DNA of 64,000 nucleotides, from assembly GCA_013397115.1 (NCBI GenBank), contig VWZW01004630.1, positions 192,257 to 256,256 on the forward strand, in the 5' to 3' direction. The notes beneath the pieces were generated by a model. That model had not been told where the DNA came from, searched no databases, and was given only the letters and a program-made list of their open reading frames with translations. Source of the stretch: Edolisoma coerulescens. Taxonomy: Eukaryota > Chordata > Aves > Passeriformes > Campephagidae. Of the stretch, positions 49,906-63,000 are shown one piece after another. The position numbers were made by a program, and so were the translations under genes. Each line of letters begins with the position of its first letter. Within the stretch, counting starts at the first letter, position 1.

Positions 49906-52900
49906 CGGAACATGTTCAACACAGAACTAAAGAAAGTTGTAACAATGTATAGCAGCTACTTCTACATCTACAGTCTGCACAGGGAGGGCTTTGCGTCTTG
50001 GAACAGTAATGGAATAGCTCCAGGATTGCCAGAACTCACAGGCAGAGGGAAGGTTTGGGTTGTGTTCCTATGGAGCTACAAGGAAGATGCTTCTGGAGCA
50101 AAGCACCTGGCAGTCATAGAAACTACCTGGATAGAGAGAGACACATTTGAAATGCACCATGTTTGTAAAGACCATTTTCTTACCTACCTTAGTGCTATTT
50201 GACAAGGACCCTCCCCCCCATCTCCATCAGTGTGTTCGCCTCAAAAATATTTCCACAAAGATTTTAAAATAAATGCAAACTCTGTATTCTGACACAAGGA
50301 ATTTGCCAACAGCGCTTCAGCAAAGAAACACACAACGTTGCTGTGTGACAATTAAATTAACAAACAAACAAAAAGGTAAGGAGCACTGCAGAGCCAAGTG
50401 TTGATCCATTTCTTCTTTAACTGCAGTTTTTGGATTTTTGCCACTGAAACTGAAGAGCACCAGAACTCAGCCATTTGACTTCTGAACAATCTACCTTAAG
50501 ATTACCATCATTCCCTTCTCAATTTCAGTGCAGATGATAAACATCTCTCAAATGAGCACCAGATACTTCTCTTAAATCTTACATAAATTAAATTCTTGCA
50601 AGGAGTATGCTTTCCCCCCAAAACACTGAATTTACTTTGTTTCCTTTTTTTTTCTTTCCTCTTAATCTTTTTCTTTCATGCTCACAAACCAACGGGCTGA
50701 GTTGTCCCCATGGGCTATTGATGGCATTAAAGTGGACTGTTCAGCAGCTGTGCCCTACTGCCTGCCCTATCGATTAGTTTCTCACATGGTTCTTAATAGG
50801 TTTATTGATATTTTGGATTCATTTTGTCCTGATTTTTGTCAATCTTCACATTTTCACAGTCAGGTTCCATTTTGCTTGAGGAATGTATGCAATTAGTCCA
50901 GCTCTTAAAAGGCAAGTTCTTTCACTAACGATTTATTCAGTGGATTTATCTGCACGGCTTCTTCTTTGCCTTTTCTAGTGTTTCGTTGTTTTGAGTTGTT
51001 TTGGCTCTCATTTTGTTTTGGTTCATATATTTAGGTAGGATCTGTGCATTATCTGCTGCTTTCTGAAAGCAAACTATGTTCAAACCAGTTTTAATTCTTT
51101 TTGTGGACCCCAGTCCGCCATTATTGTCTGAGCATGTTTTAAAACTATTTTTATATTTGTAAGATATTTTAATATCCGTAAATTTTGAAATCCTTTGCTG
51201 GCATTAACTGGCATAGGATGGATGTTTTTGCAAGGTTACAGTGCTTTACTTTGGACAAAGATTCGTTTCTCTGCCTTTAAGAAGAAAGACGAGCAAATAA
51301 ATGTATTTAAGTCTGAACTGTTACTCATTTAAGTCTTACTGAAGAGTAGAAAACAGATCCAATGAAAATATTTGTCCCTAAGATGTCAGGGACTATGGAA
51401 ATCGTGCAGCTTCTGGAACATCTTCAAAAGACAGAGTACTAAGTGGGTTTATGGATTTCTGACAAATATTATGCTACCAAACCTTTCCAAGTTTCTCACA
51501 TGTTGATTATTTTAATTGATTTTGTGTAATTTTACAAGATTTTCACTAATGAGTTGGTGTTCCATTTGGCCTGCTTTGAAAGAATTAAGACATCATTTAT
51601 CTCCAAGTTGTTTTCTCAATATAAGAATCAGCCTCATTTATAAGACTTATTTTCAGTTATTTTTATGCTCTTTTCCCAGGATGCTACTTCACATACTATA
51701 TTGCTTTACATTTTTCATACAACCCCTCTATTTAGTTTTAAGAGATTATACCTACTGTTCGTTTACAGATCCATGGTAACAAGGTGCCTTGCAATATCAA
51801 TGATTTTAAATTGGGGGAATGTCACTTGTAGATTAAAGTAAAACAAAACCAACTATACCCTTCTACTATATAAAACACACAGAAAAGGATGTGTTACTTT
51901 AAATCCACCCAGGGAGCTGGGGAAACCAGAGCAGTGCACTATCAATGGGTAACCAAGACATAAGAATAATTTTCTCATGTTCTTAACACAATTTGTAATC
52001 AAATCTAATGCACAACAGGCAAATGATAAGCTGCCTCACAGTGGGCTTTGTGATTCCCTTGGTACTTCATGGACATGTTAGTTGCAAAAAAGGAAGTCTT
52101 ATTTTCTTACAGAAGAACAAAAATATCAGTGTGACTTTTGTAACTCTGAACACTGTTGAGGAAAATCTCCCATGAAGTTAGTGGAAATTTAACTTCTGAC
52201 TTGGTCAGACTTTCACCCCAGTATCTGCAACATTTAAGGGATGGAGGAAGAACTAAGAATTTTGGACTTATAAAAAAGTAATCTTGAAGAAACTAAAGGC
52301 TTTGTAATTTGCACCATAAAGTCAATAAACACATTTTTAAAAGCCCTACATTTAAACAAACTGATAAACTATGGAAAGCATCAGCCTTTAGACTATCACA
52401 CAGGGATTTTTGTTTGAAAATAAGACTTTAAAGCTGCCTATATGCTCATTGACTAAGTAGGGATTAATGGTGGGATGCCTCTTATGTTAGACCAGGCCAC
52501 AACAAACAAATCAGAGATTTAGTAAAGTAAACATTTTTATGTGAGGGTTTTTGTTTATTGTTGTTTCTTCATTTTAAATCTTGCAGATTTTACCAATATG
52601 ACTTCATTTCATTTCAAGTAAGTGTCTATGCACATAATCACATTATTTCACTATCATGCTCTGAGTTTCATTGACAAACCTTCATCTGTTTCTAAAGTAA
52701 ACAAATTCTTCGGCATAGGCACTCCTCAGCAACATCTGGCATAATGAAACCCTAATTGTAAGTGAGGCCTCTGGACTCTAACACAAATTAAAATGTATTT
52801 GAGAAAGTAACATTTTTTCAGGTGTTTCTGAAAGAGTAGAGGACCATAATACAATTTCTTTCAAGTAACATACATGTTTCTGGAAAACAGGTCCATCTAT

Positions 52901-53607
52901 AAGTTATATTTACACATTGAGTTGCCTCGATTTTTAGCTGAGTTGGAACCAAGACTGTGTCTGCCTTTTGTTTACACAGGATGATTAGAACAGGAGGATA
53001 AATCAGGGGTTCTTGGCTGGCTGAGGATTATAGAAATAACAGAAAGACCTCATAAAAACAGATAGCATCCTGCTTCAGATTTGCAGCTCCAAAAAGCTAA
53101 AGTTTGGCAGGCACACACTGTGGTTAAAGCTTCCTTATTTGGGAAGAAAAGAGCAGTAATACTAAAAGGGTTGAGAGAGAAGCAGTGTTCTCTGAGAAGA
53201 CTTAAATTCAGATAAGCTAAAGCAGGCATATATTAACTGGGCAAGCATCAAACTGATGGTCTGATAACCACTACTGCCAACAGCAGAGTTTGGCTCTCTG
53301 AAATGTGCTTCCAGTCAATTTTTATTAGACAGCAATATTTAATATCTGAATATGGAGTGTTCCAGCTTCCTTTCCCTTTGAAGCCTGGAGTGCTATGGCT
53401 GCTCGAAGCAGGGAATCGGAGAAGCTCCCGTTCCCTTTGGTCAGCAGCATTTCCCTCAGAAGCCAGGAAGGAGGCAGTGCCAGCTGCTGGCTAATAATAA
53501 GCAGATACACTTTCCTGGAGAGCTCCAGGCTCTAAAACACACCAAATTGCCAACAGCAAGGGTCAGTGTTCAGTCTGTGCCATGCTGGAAACCTACCTGC
53601 CATGGGC
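49906..53607. other. Unique noncoding sequence
   Basis: No gene or repeat family is recognised. Small A/T-rich and T-rich patches occur (for example 50645-50675). A T/G-rich segment at about 50930-51060 gives no recognisable product. The predicted frames of up to 96 codons lack domains. Confidence 0.55.
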
Positions 53608-53735
53608 AAGGTTGTAAGGGACCACTGGAGGTTACCTAGTTCAACCTTGCTTCTCGAGCAGGCTTCCCTAGAGCACATTACTCAGGATTGTGTCCTGATG
53701 GCTTTTGAAGATCTCCAGAGAAGAAGAATATTGTA
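53608..53735 (-). mobile_element. CR1 LINE 3' fragment, antisense
   Basis: About 130 bases read on the plus strand as the reverse complement of a CR1 3' region: AGGGACCACTGGAGGTTACC, TAGTTCAACCTTGC, GAGCAGGCTTCCCTAGAGCA, CAGGATTGTGTCCTGATGGC and TTTGAAGATCTCCAGAGAAG. This corresponds to the 'gaccatagaggtcatctagtccaacc...' to '...ttttgaatgtctccagagaag' stretch of a bird CR1 subfamily. The tandem tail is lost and the 5' side is missing. Confidence 0.85.
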
Positions 53736-53774
53736 ATTTAATAAAATCAGGTCCTCAGATCAACCACGGGGTTA

Positions 53775-54370
53775 AAAAAAGCCTCTAAAAAGCCATCTGG
53801 CCTGTTTCTTTGACACAAGTACACCAAACGGAACCACAGTTATACCTATGTCTTTCCTGACCAACAGTTGCCTAATTTGTTCTCAAAGGCCCTTCCCATG
53901 ACCAACAGCTTGCAGGGCTCCAGTGAGTCACCATCCTGTTAGGTTTCCTCAAGCCTAATCCAAGCCATCTTTGCTGCAGTTTCACCCCACAGACCTCACT
54001 GTCCTCCCACCCCACCCAAATGTGGGGAAAAGTCACCATCTGCGATTGCAGTGGCCTTTTATTAGACAATGACTACACTGGTGGCCTCAGAATTCTCTAG
54101 ACTAAGCAGTAGACTTTGACTTTTCTTTTATAGTTCATGGTTTCCAGACTTGGGACCATTTTTGTTGTCCTCGTCTGGAACTCCTTCAACAGGCCAACTT
54201 CTGCTTGAGTTGCAGACCCACAACCCTGAGACATTAGTCAAGATGCTACCATGCTTAGCACAACTGGGATAGCTCTCCTGTCTTGTGTGGTCTACTCTTG
54301 CTGTTGTGGCCCAGCAGGAAAAGTCCCTTCTTGCCACAACAGTTGCAACAAAATAATATTCACACAAACC
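53775..54370 (-). mobile_element. Ancient CR1 LINE fragment, antisense
   Basis: About 0.6 kb of a strongly diverged, older CR1. Recognisable pieces on the plus strand are AGCCATCTGGCCTGTTTCTT near the 3' end, TAATCCAAGCCATCTTTGCT followed by GCAGTTTCACCCCA (old CR1 'taacctaaatcttccttgctgcaatttaagccca'), CCATTTTTGTTGTCCTCGTC ('atttttgttgccctcctc'), TCTGGAACTCCTTCAACAGG and TTCTTGCCACAACAGTTGCA near the 5' side. The type resembles turtle/crocodile-like CR1. It abuts the younger fragment at 53608-53735. No frame survives. Confidence 0.75.
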
Positions 54371-56075
54371 AATCCTTTTCAGACAAAAGGAACAGCATAG
54401 GAACTCAGACAGTTGTCTGTATACAAACAGAGGTCCTGCATTATCACACCACCAAGAGACACCTGTAGTAAAAATCTTCCCTTTTCTGACACAAGTCTTC
54501 CCAGAAGTGACAAGTCACATCTATCAGCCAGCTACAAGGACCCCCCCCCTTGGATTTGATCCAATCTATTCTCTTAGTAGCTCAAATAATGTAGAAACCA
54601 CACGGCATTACAACAAAGACTTCTTGCATATGGAAGCAAACATTTTGGGGCACAACACATCTTCTGCATGATCATATATTTATGTACAGAACATTTGTGG
54701 GTCAACATTTTTCATTTGAAATCTCAGAGTTCCAGGTGGATTTTGTAAAATTCTTACCAGATGATTAAAAAAAAATTCCAAGCTGAGCACGTAATTTCTG
54801 GCAAGAGCACATTAAACATTAAAACCTGAACTCCAATGGAAATTAAGGACACCCCTGAAAATCCTCCCCACTGCTAATATCTGTGTAGCTGTCATAATTG
54901 TCATGGAATTTAGGAAGCTTGGAGACAAAGAGTGTATCACACATAGACTGGGTTCTGTTCTGCTCAAGAGGATCTACAGGGATGCCAACTCTTTGCAGAT
55001 CTCAATACATTGCAAAATATTGCACCTTGACTCTATAACCCTGGGCTTCTTATCTCCACATTTGCCTGCTGCAGCCCCACTATCTCTTGATGGGTGTCTT
55101 CAAAAGATACAGGGAGGCTGAAAAGGATCAGCAAAGCTCTGGAAAATCTCTGGAGCTGGGAGACTGTGTAAGGCAGATCAATACTCTTATAGCAGATTAT
55201 TTAGGGAAGTTTGGCTGCTGGGACCAGCTTGTACACAAACAAAACATGATCAGCAGTGACTTCAGGCCTGACTAGTTTTATATTCACTCAGCATTCAAGA
55301 AAAGCTAGAACTTAAAGGCTGATCTCCTGTAAAGGTAAATAGGCCATGGAGTGTCCCTTTTGGGGTTCACAGGCCTCTTGGTTAAGCTGGATGTAGTTGG
55401 TAGAGAAAAGAACCAGCTAAATCTGCCCCTAAGTTCCAGTTAACTCAAACCATGGGTTTGGCTCAGCAGAAAAACCCTCTAACTGGTATTGTAGAAAACT
55501 GCAGCAATCAAAGAGAAATTTGGAACAGATTTTCTCAAGTGTTTCTAATGTACCCAATCTTTTCTCTCATAAAACCGGTGTGCACGTCCCTTACACACAG
55601 GGGAAACAAGCATATGTGTATGAATGTTTACATAGCTCCCTAATTGCTTTCAAAAGCCACAAATGATCCTAAGTTTCTTTATAAACACAACTGACCGAAA
55701 GTCTTCACAAGGTCAAAGTTCAGTTGTGTACCCTTGAGCTAATTTACTGTGTTGTAAAATTTGAGAGCAAAAAGTATTTAAAATGATATAAGCAGAAGAC
55801 TAGAAAGAATAGTAAAAGTTACAGCTTGTGATAAAGGATATAGGAATGCATCAAATGGAAGAGTCCAGCCTTTATTTATTTCCAAAGAGCCTGGAAGCAA
55901 TTATTAAAGCTGAAGAGCTGTGGGTTTAATGAATGTGGAACATTATTACACATAAAAAAGATCCTAGTCCATGATTTAAAGGATGCAAATGAAATCAATC
56001 ATTTGATTAGAATTGCTTTAAGCAAAAACCTAAGTAGGAAATATTTGAGAAAAGCAAATGTAGAATCTACAAATG

Positions 56076-56119
56076 AAAAAAAAAAAAAAAGAAAGAAAGA
56101 AAGGAAAAAGGAAAAAAAG
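56076..56119 (+). repeat. Poly(A) and (GAAA)n tract
   Basis: A run of about 15 A is followed by GAAA units and then GGAAAAAGG-like purine sequence. It is a simple purine repeat on the plus strand and is likely length-variable. Confidence 0.9.
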
Positions 56120-58303
56120 GATTTGCATTGTGAAACACGCCTTACTAACAAACAAGTAAAACAGTAGAGGTTTGGAGAAGCTCCCAGCAGTGAGTTACAT
56201 CATTTACTGCAATGCTTGACTAAATTTCAAACAGACTCGGCGTGCAGAACGTTCTCTATATAACACTAGCAGGCCAACGGTGGGCTCCAAATAAAAGGAA
56301 AGGATTCATCATTTACCATCCCTTCTGCAGCTTTCTTTTCATTACAACAAAAGGCTATTTCAATTAGGGCTGTGCAGATTCTCTGTCCTGAGTTTGGGTC
56401 AAAGTGTTCTTATGCAATGCCAGCATCTCCAGGGATCAGCCTCCTTGCAGGCCAAGCTGTCCCAGTGCTGGGGCTGAGATTTGTTTGGGTCGAGCTCTGC
56501 TTGCCATCTCTCCCCTCAGCTCTCTGGAGAGTGCTGGTTCTCAGTGAGGGACTTGATCCAACCTCCTTCCAGCAATTTCAACTCTGCTGTCTCCCACTCT
56601 TCGGGCTGGATTTCAAGGCTTCTGCAGGGCACCAGGAAGGCATCCCCTTGGCAGCTCTCCTCTCCCCTCTCCCAATGGGGCCCTGCAGCTCCACTCCTTG
56701 TGTTTGGGTCTGCAGTTAACCACACCCTCGTCTTCTACCTTCTCCTTTTCCAGCCACGATAATGCCAGAGATCTGTAAGCAATTGCCACCCCCCAGGTGT
56801 TTCTTAATGGGAGAGTTAGATGGATTCTCCCTTAGAGACACATGGACTCACATGTACCTGGCCTATTTAGAAAAGCATACGTAATACTCAATGCTTTGTG
56901 CACATAATGATACCCCCCTCCAGCACTGACAAACTCAGGCACGCAATGGGTTGTGAGGAGTCTGCAAACTGGAAGGAAATCCATGCAGATTTGAAGCCAT
57001 GACACTGTGCATTGTTAACAGTCATCCTCATTTCTGGAATTAAGTCAATACACTTGTCTCAGCCTACGAGTTGAACATGGCACCAAAAACATACTGCACT
57101 TCCCAACAGCTAGAAAGTACAAAATACTTTCAACAAGTAGATTTCATGTCCGAGTCTCATTTACGATGAAGTACAGTACTCTATAGTTGAATGGTAAAAA
57201 AATAGATAGGATCCAGCTCAGAACTGCAAATTCCTCTAAATGGCTAAGTACTCTGAGAAAAACAACATAGTAATTCTGGCCATCACTATTTAAATGGAAT
57301 AAACACAGCTGAAGGGAACAAAGCTACACAACTCTTGAGTAGGCTCTGACCATTCCTGTTCAATACTGTGAATAACAGGGGCATCTCCTGACACTGTTTC
57401 CAACAAAACTGAACTCTTTTGCCCTAAGTACGTTGGTCTGTAAATGTAAGAGTGTGAAGAATTATGACATGCCTATTAGGCTATGTCAGGCCCTGACAGC
57501 TGATGCTGATAGGCTGCAAGAGCTAGCATTGTTTATAGTTTTGAATATAACACCCTTTCCACCAAACCCAAACTTTCTTCACTTTCTATTGTTAATAAGT
57601 TAAAGTATTTAACAAGCTTTTGGCCAGCACCAAAACCCAAAGCAGTGCATTCAAAAGTACATTCTATTGTATAACACTACTGAAACTATTTCCTTTTTAC
57701 ACTTATTTTGGGATCTTATTGCACAGTCCTATATTTAGGCTAAATTTTTCAGTCTTAAAACTTCCTCTGACCTTTGCCTGAGAATGTCCAACATTATTTT
57801 CATTAAACATTTTAAATTTTGGAAGAGAGTGATGTGCTCAAAAGATCTCCCCTGCCACACCCATTCCACAGAAAGATGCTGGTAACATCTCAAAACAAAA
57901 TGATGGCCCTAACTATGGGAAGGAGTTGGACTCACACCACTTCTGGGGCAGCAGCTGCAGCATGCTGCACTCAGAAGCGCCAATAAAATTTTCTTTTTAC
58001 TTCTTCTTTCTCTCTTCTAAAATACAAAGTAGCTCAAAGACAATTTCTGAAAGTAATTTTCACTGTCTAGTGGGTTAAACCAGGCACTGGGAAATAGTAG
58101 ATTTACAATTACCTATATGTCACTATATCAAGATGTTACGATCCTTTCTGATTAGAGGACCATGCATAAATTTTCTCTGCAAAAGGTTTTTTCCCCACAA
58201 GGAGAGTAGGACTGTGTAGAATGGCCCAATGATATAGCAAGGGCGATTCTGAATTAGGAATTTCTGAACTTTTGAGGGCTCAGTTTGCAAACCAAGGAGT
58301 AGT

Positions 58304-58318
58304 AAAAAAAAAAAAAAA
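58304..58318 (+). repeat. Poly(A) run
   Basis: Fifteen consecutive A bases not preceded by a recognisable retroposon or AATAAA at the expected distance. It is recorded as a mononucleotide repeat only. Confidence 0.9.
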
Positions 58319-61300
58319 CCCACACAGCTGCTAATCTAGTTTGTAGTAAAATTTTAGTAACATCTGTGCTGTTCCATTAGTGCAAAACTCTGTGCTAAGG
58401 AAGGCATGACTATTTAATGTATCTTGTACATAATTAAAGACCTAGGCTGATAGTTACATGACCTCATGACTGAACTCATGTAGCAGTATCCTGATGCAGA
58501 TGCTGTTTTCCCCAAAAATGGGTCTTACTACTTAAAACAATGGATGGCAATGCCCAAAAATTGGCAGTGTGGGGCATCTTTTGTTAACCGTGCTTGACAT
58601 GGGAAATATTCATGAATAAGATTACTACAGTTCTTTTGTCAGTCTTCTTGACAAACAGAAACACATTAGTTTATCCTTCTTGCTTGCTTAGTTTTGGTTT
58701 CAGCAGGCATGATGGGAACTGTGGTGCCCATTCCCTGTGTATCAGCTGGAAGTGGGATATACCTTGGATGAAATGGGAAATTAGCATGAAACTCTTCCTT
58801 CAGCAAACCTTCCTGTTTGCCTCAGTACTTCATTCCAGGCAGAACTAGGAAGCTGCAAATAAAAGGGGCCCACTGCAGGGCACATGCACAGACAGAGGAA
58901 ACACACGATTGTTAAAAAAAGGAGTTGTTGTAATGAAAAAGGAGCAACGCATTTCCAAACCCTAAAACTCTAACATTCAGATGCTTTTACACATAACGCT
59001 GAATGACAACACACAGAAACCTATTCCCGTTGTAGCTAAATACTGCAGACAAACTATTAAATAGATATATAGAACATTAGAGAAAAACAGTGACTACAGC
59101 ATCAAGGGAAATTATTTATGTCAGGATTTTGAAATGGAAAAATATTCTGAAGAATGAGAGCTGAACTGAAAGAAAAAATGAAGAGTTTAGAATGACACTT
59201 AAATATGCTTGATCCCAACTCTTCTCAATTACATTCAAAATTGAAAAAGAATCACAATACATACTCCCCCCAAACTAAAGATAACTGTAAGTATCTCACT
59301 CCCCCATCTCTGGAAAATGTCCACGCCTTTCCCTTTAAAGAAGTAAAGGCATTTCAGGACGAGACAGTCTTTCTTACACCAAAGTCCTAATTGAAAGAAC
59401 ATGGCATGACCTGAAGCAAAATGTTAATTAAAACCATTCTGCATTTCTTTTCCAAGTAAAGTCCTTTTGTCTGACTTTTATAGATTAATTTGACACGCTC
59501 CCTTCCTTTGCCTGGAAAGTTCTCGGGATTTTTGTTTATTCTGTACAAAGCATGAAATTATTGTCCTTAATGCTTTGTTCTTTCCAATTGCATGAAATTT
59601 AGCAACATTTTCAAACATATTTGTAAGATGATGAAGGCCCAAGCTGACATACGAAAAACACATGAATGTGTCCATTTACATGGAGCAAATCCATACTCAC
59701 TATACACGAAAATCACCCTGTAGCAGCTAATTGATCTTTTTTGTCCTCAAAGCACTAAACTATCAATTAACACAACACACCTCCATGTTTCTGATGGAAA
59801 ATCAGTTGCAGAAACAGTACTGGTATGAACCCCTCCGTCATCATCCAACACGAGTACGTTTCTCTGTTTGCATGTACAAGAAAGTTCACTTTACTTAGAA
59901 AGGCTTGAAAGAAAATTCACTCTAAAACTATTTTTCTAATACTATTCCTTTATCTCTTAGGCTATGTAGCCTCTTTTCACTCCTTTCCAACTAAAACCAG
60001 TGAGTTTCCTAACCCAACTGGCAACACCACTGAAAATGAGATCCCTTCTAATCTTGCATTCTTCTAAATTCTCAGCTTCTAGCAGAACATTGATGTTGTT
60101 TAGAGTACAGAACATTATTCCTTTCTTTCTGGCATCCAGAAAACTCTCCCGTGTCTAATTTCAAAGGCACTTTTAAACACACCAGCAGTAAAACCACCCA
60201 AACTGCATAAAGTGCAAAGATTTTTTTTTCCTGGAGGGCAACAAGAGAGTGGGACTTGGGCAGACCATTTCATACTCAGTATGCTTCTATTCCCTTTTAA
60301 TACATCGCCCACCAAAACAAACACAGACTGAACAGACCAAGAAATTGAAGAATTAAACCCAAATTTTCATAAACACACCAAAACCAATAAAAAACCTAAT
60401 ATAAATATCAATTACATACCATGGAGAAAAATCAGATGGCTGAAGAAAAAAGGATGCAGCTTGTTCCTTCTATCCCTAGAACAGGGGAGAAAGGGGAAAT
60501 TAAGTGCTTTTCCCATGGTGCCACCTGAGCCCAGGTGACAGCAGTTACCTCCCAGGAAGTGCCTTCAACTGAGCTGGGGAAGGCAGGAGCATAAGGAAGA
60601 ATCTGATAGCAAGTCACATGGTTCTCAGAGGGGAAAAGTAAAAACGGATTGAGGGGACATGAAGAAATTGCCGTCTAAGAAAACCTTTGCTTGAATAGTT
60701 TAACATTTACCAAATGGATTATCTTTGAAATACTTGTATATACTTCAATAGTCTTTAAACTGAAAGCTATAAAATACTTATTGTGCTTACTCTGCTGACT
60801 TGGAAATTGCACTAGTTTGCATATTTTGAATAAAATTACATGGACTGTTATCTCTGAGGAATTAATTTCTCAGACATAATCTAAATAAGAAAAAGTGGAG
60901 AAAATAATTAAACTACTTGTGAATGTTTTGTTCCACCAGTCACAGTGAATTCTGGTTCATCTGTAGTTCACAGCCAAAAAGAATCCAGGGTAAAACATTT
61001 TCTGGGGCTATCTCCTGTTTTAAATTTCAGCTCTGAAAAATAAATGGAAGTTTAATTGAACATGTCCCTTATAATTTCTCCCTTCATAACAATTTGAAAA
61101 TCAATCATAACAATTCCAAATCAAATAGCATTCTGAAGTGCAGGCATGTAAGCAAATAGTTGAGATATAAATTAAAACTGGAAATAATTTTAAGTTTACA
61201 AATGACATAAGGAAACTTATCATTAAAAAAGAGACATGAGCATTTGTAATTTTTTTTTTTCTTTTCAGACTGAATAATTTCCAAGACCTAAATAGAATTC

Positions 61301-62406
61301 CTCACCATAATTACTTTCAGGTATTCCTTTCTTAAATATGCCACATACATTTTAATTAAGAGTTACCATTAGTCTGGTTAAATTATGATTTATCCTGGGC
61401 AAAATTTTTGGAGGCCTAATTTCAGAAGGCCTACCTATTGTAGCTGTGAGAGAAACGTTTCACCAGAATCTCTGATAAATCTACTTGATTTTTGGCCAGA
61501 GTGCTGGTAACTATTAGGGAAGCTTATTTTGTATCAGGGATTTAACTTGGGGTGATCAAAAATAGTGAAAGCAAAAGCTTTATTGATTATAGGACCACTA
61601 GCAATCTACTTGTGACTGAACTTAATCTGTATTTTTCAGGGTAAACTATTGCAACAGCTTCTTCTCTGTGCCATCACTCACAATATGTAGCACCAGGTCA
61701 GTTCTTTGCCTGCCTCCTGCCTTTTTCTTTACAAGGAAAGAGGGAGATGGAGGAACAACCTATTGTTGTCCTGCAGTTGATCTCTTTCTCCCTCCTATCA
61801 CATTGTCAAGAATTAAAAAAGTAATGGAAAATTATAAAGATAAAAATAATTTTAAAGTGAGATATTGTTACAAAAAATAGAAAGTATAAATTACTTCCCA
61901 AGCTATAAGTATTACCATCTAGCATCAAATTACAACAGTCTTTTTACAAAACAAATTGCAAACTGTGCTATTTTTCCATAATTTATTGCAACTAATTACA
62001 TCTAAACAACACAAAGATTTTTTTGTTCTGAGTCTGTGAAATAGCTGTAAAAACACTTTAATTTTCAGTGAGAAAACTTACCTTATAAAATTAAACAGAT
62101 AATATATATTTTTGAAGCATGACCTGCAAGACAATATGGCATAGGATGATTTATATGCTATATGGAAGGTTATATAGGGGAATAAATAAGCAATCCAACC
62201 AGTTGCACTCAGCAAAAATAAGTGCAACAGAGAGGTGCCAGACAGTACAGGAAGGTAACCCAGGGGTCAGCAAACAGCTCCCTGGAAGCCCTTTAAATCT
62301 TGCTAAATATCTCAGCTGAGCTCTGTTTGCACCTCGGGAAAATTTAAAATGGTCTTCTCCCTTCTTCCCTTAAAGCTCCTGAACCTTAACACTGCAAGGA
62401 CAAAAC

Positions 62407-62901
62407 ATGGGCTCCAAAAATGACATCCTAAGAGTACATGAATGGCAGATCAAGTCCACCTCACCCAGTATAACCTCTCAACCTCCAAGTAAAAGACATT
62501 TAGGGCATTTTCTGAGCTTCCTGTGGTTTTCCTTCTCAGTTACCCCATCAGGTATCTCTTCCAACTACCTGATCAGTTTCCCTTTAAATCCATGTTGTGG
62601 AAATAAAAGGTACACAGCTTTTGACAACGAATCCCACAGGTCTGCAAGCTGCTTGTTTTATCTAGTCAAGCATTTGTACAAAGCACAGAAATCTCTTTTA
62701 TGGGGGGCTCAATATAGTACTTTGTCTCTGGGGCTAGAAGGCCAACAAACTGATAAAGAGCATCTTTACCTTCACCTTATAAACATCAATGACTTCAAAA
62801 TTTGTTCCTTCTTTCAAGCTCTAATTGTCCCCTCTCAATTGTGCTCTTCCATCCTTCTGCTCTGTTGTGACAACACACCTTCAAACTCAACAAAAAATTA
62901 A
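62407..62901 (+). other. Unrecognised 164-codon open frame
   Basis: An ATG-initiated plus-strand frame, the second longest in the window. The product is serine- and leucine-rich, with a short hydrophobic stretch near residues 33-45 and another near the C-terminus (about residues 135-152), but no motif I recognise. It has no clear promoter, and no splice sites or polyadenylation signal are well placed. Its middle (around 62560-62700) faintly recalls very old LINE remnants. A frame of this length is possible by chance in AT-rich DNA of this size. Confidence 0.12.
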
Positions 62902-62972
62902 TCCAGCCCACCCTCTTCACTTTCATCATGAAGTCACTTAAAAATTCGCTTTTGTCTTTAAGTTTTGTGGTT

Positions 62973-63000
62973 GCTTTTTTTCTTTTTCTTTCTTTTTTCC
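62973..63000 (+). repeat. Pyrimidine (T/C) tract
   Basis: T runs separated by single C bases, much like the tract at 11942-11975. It is simple sequence with no associated acceptor AG close by. Confidence 0.85.

Noticed and set aside
59961..59999. 39-base segment between a TATCTCTTAG acceptor and GTGAGT
   Set aside because: Short, two of three frames hit stops, and there is no supporting context.
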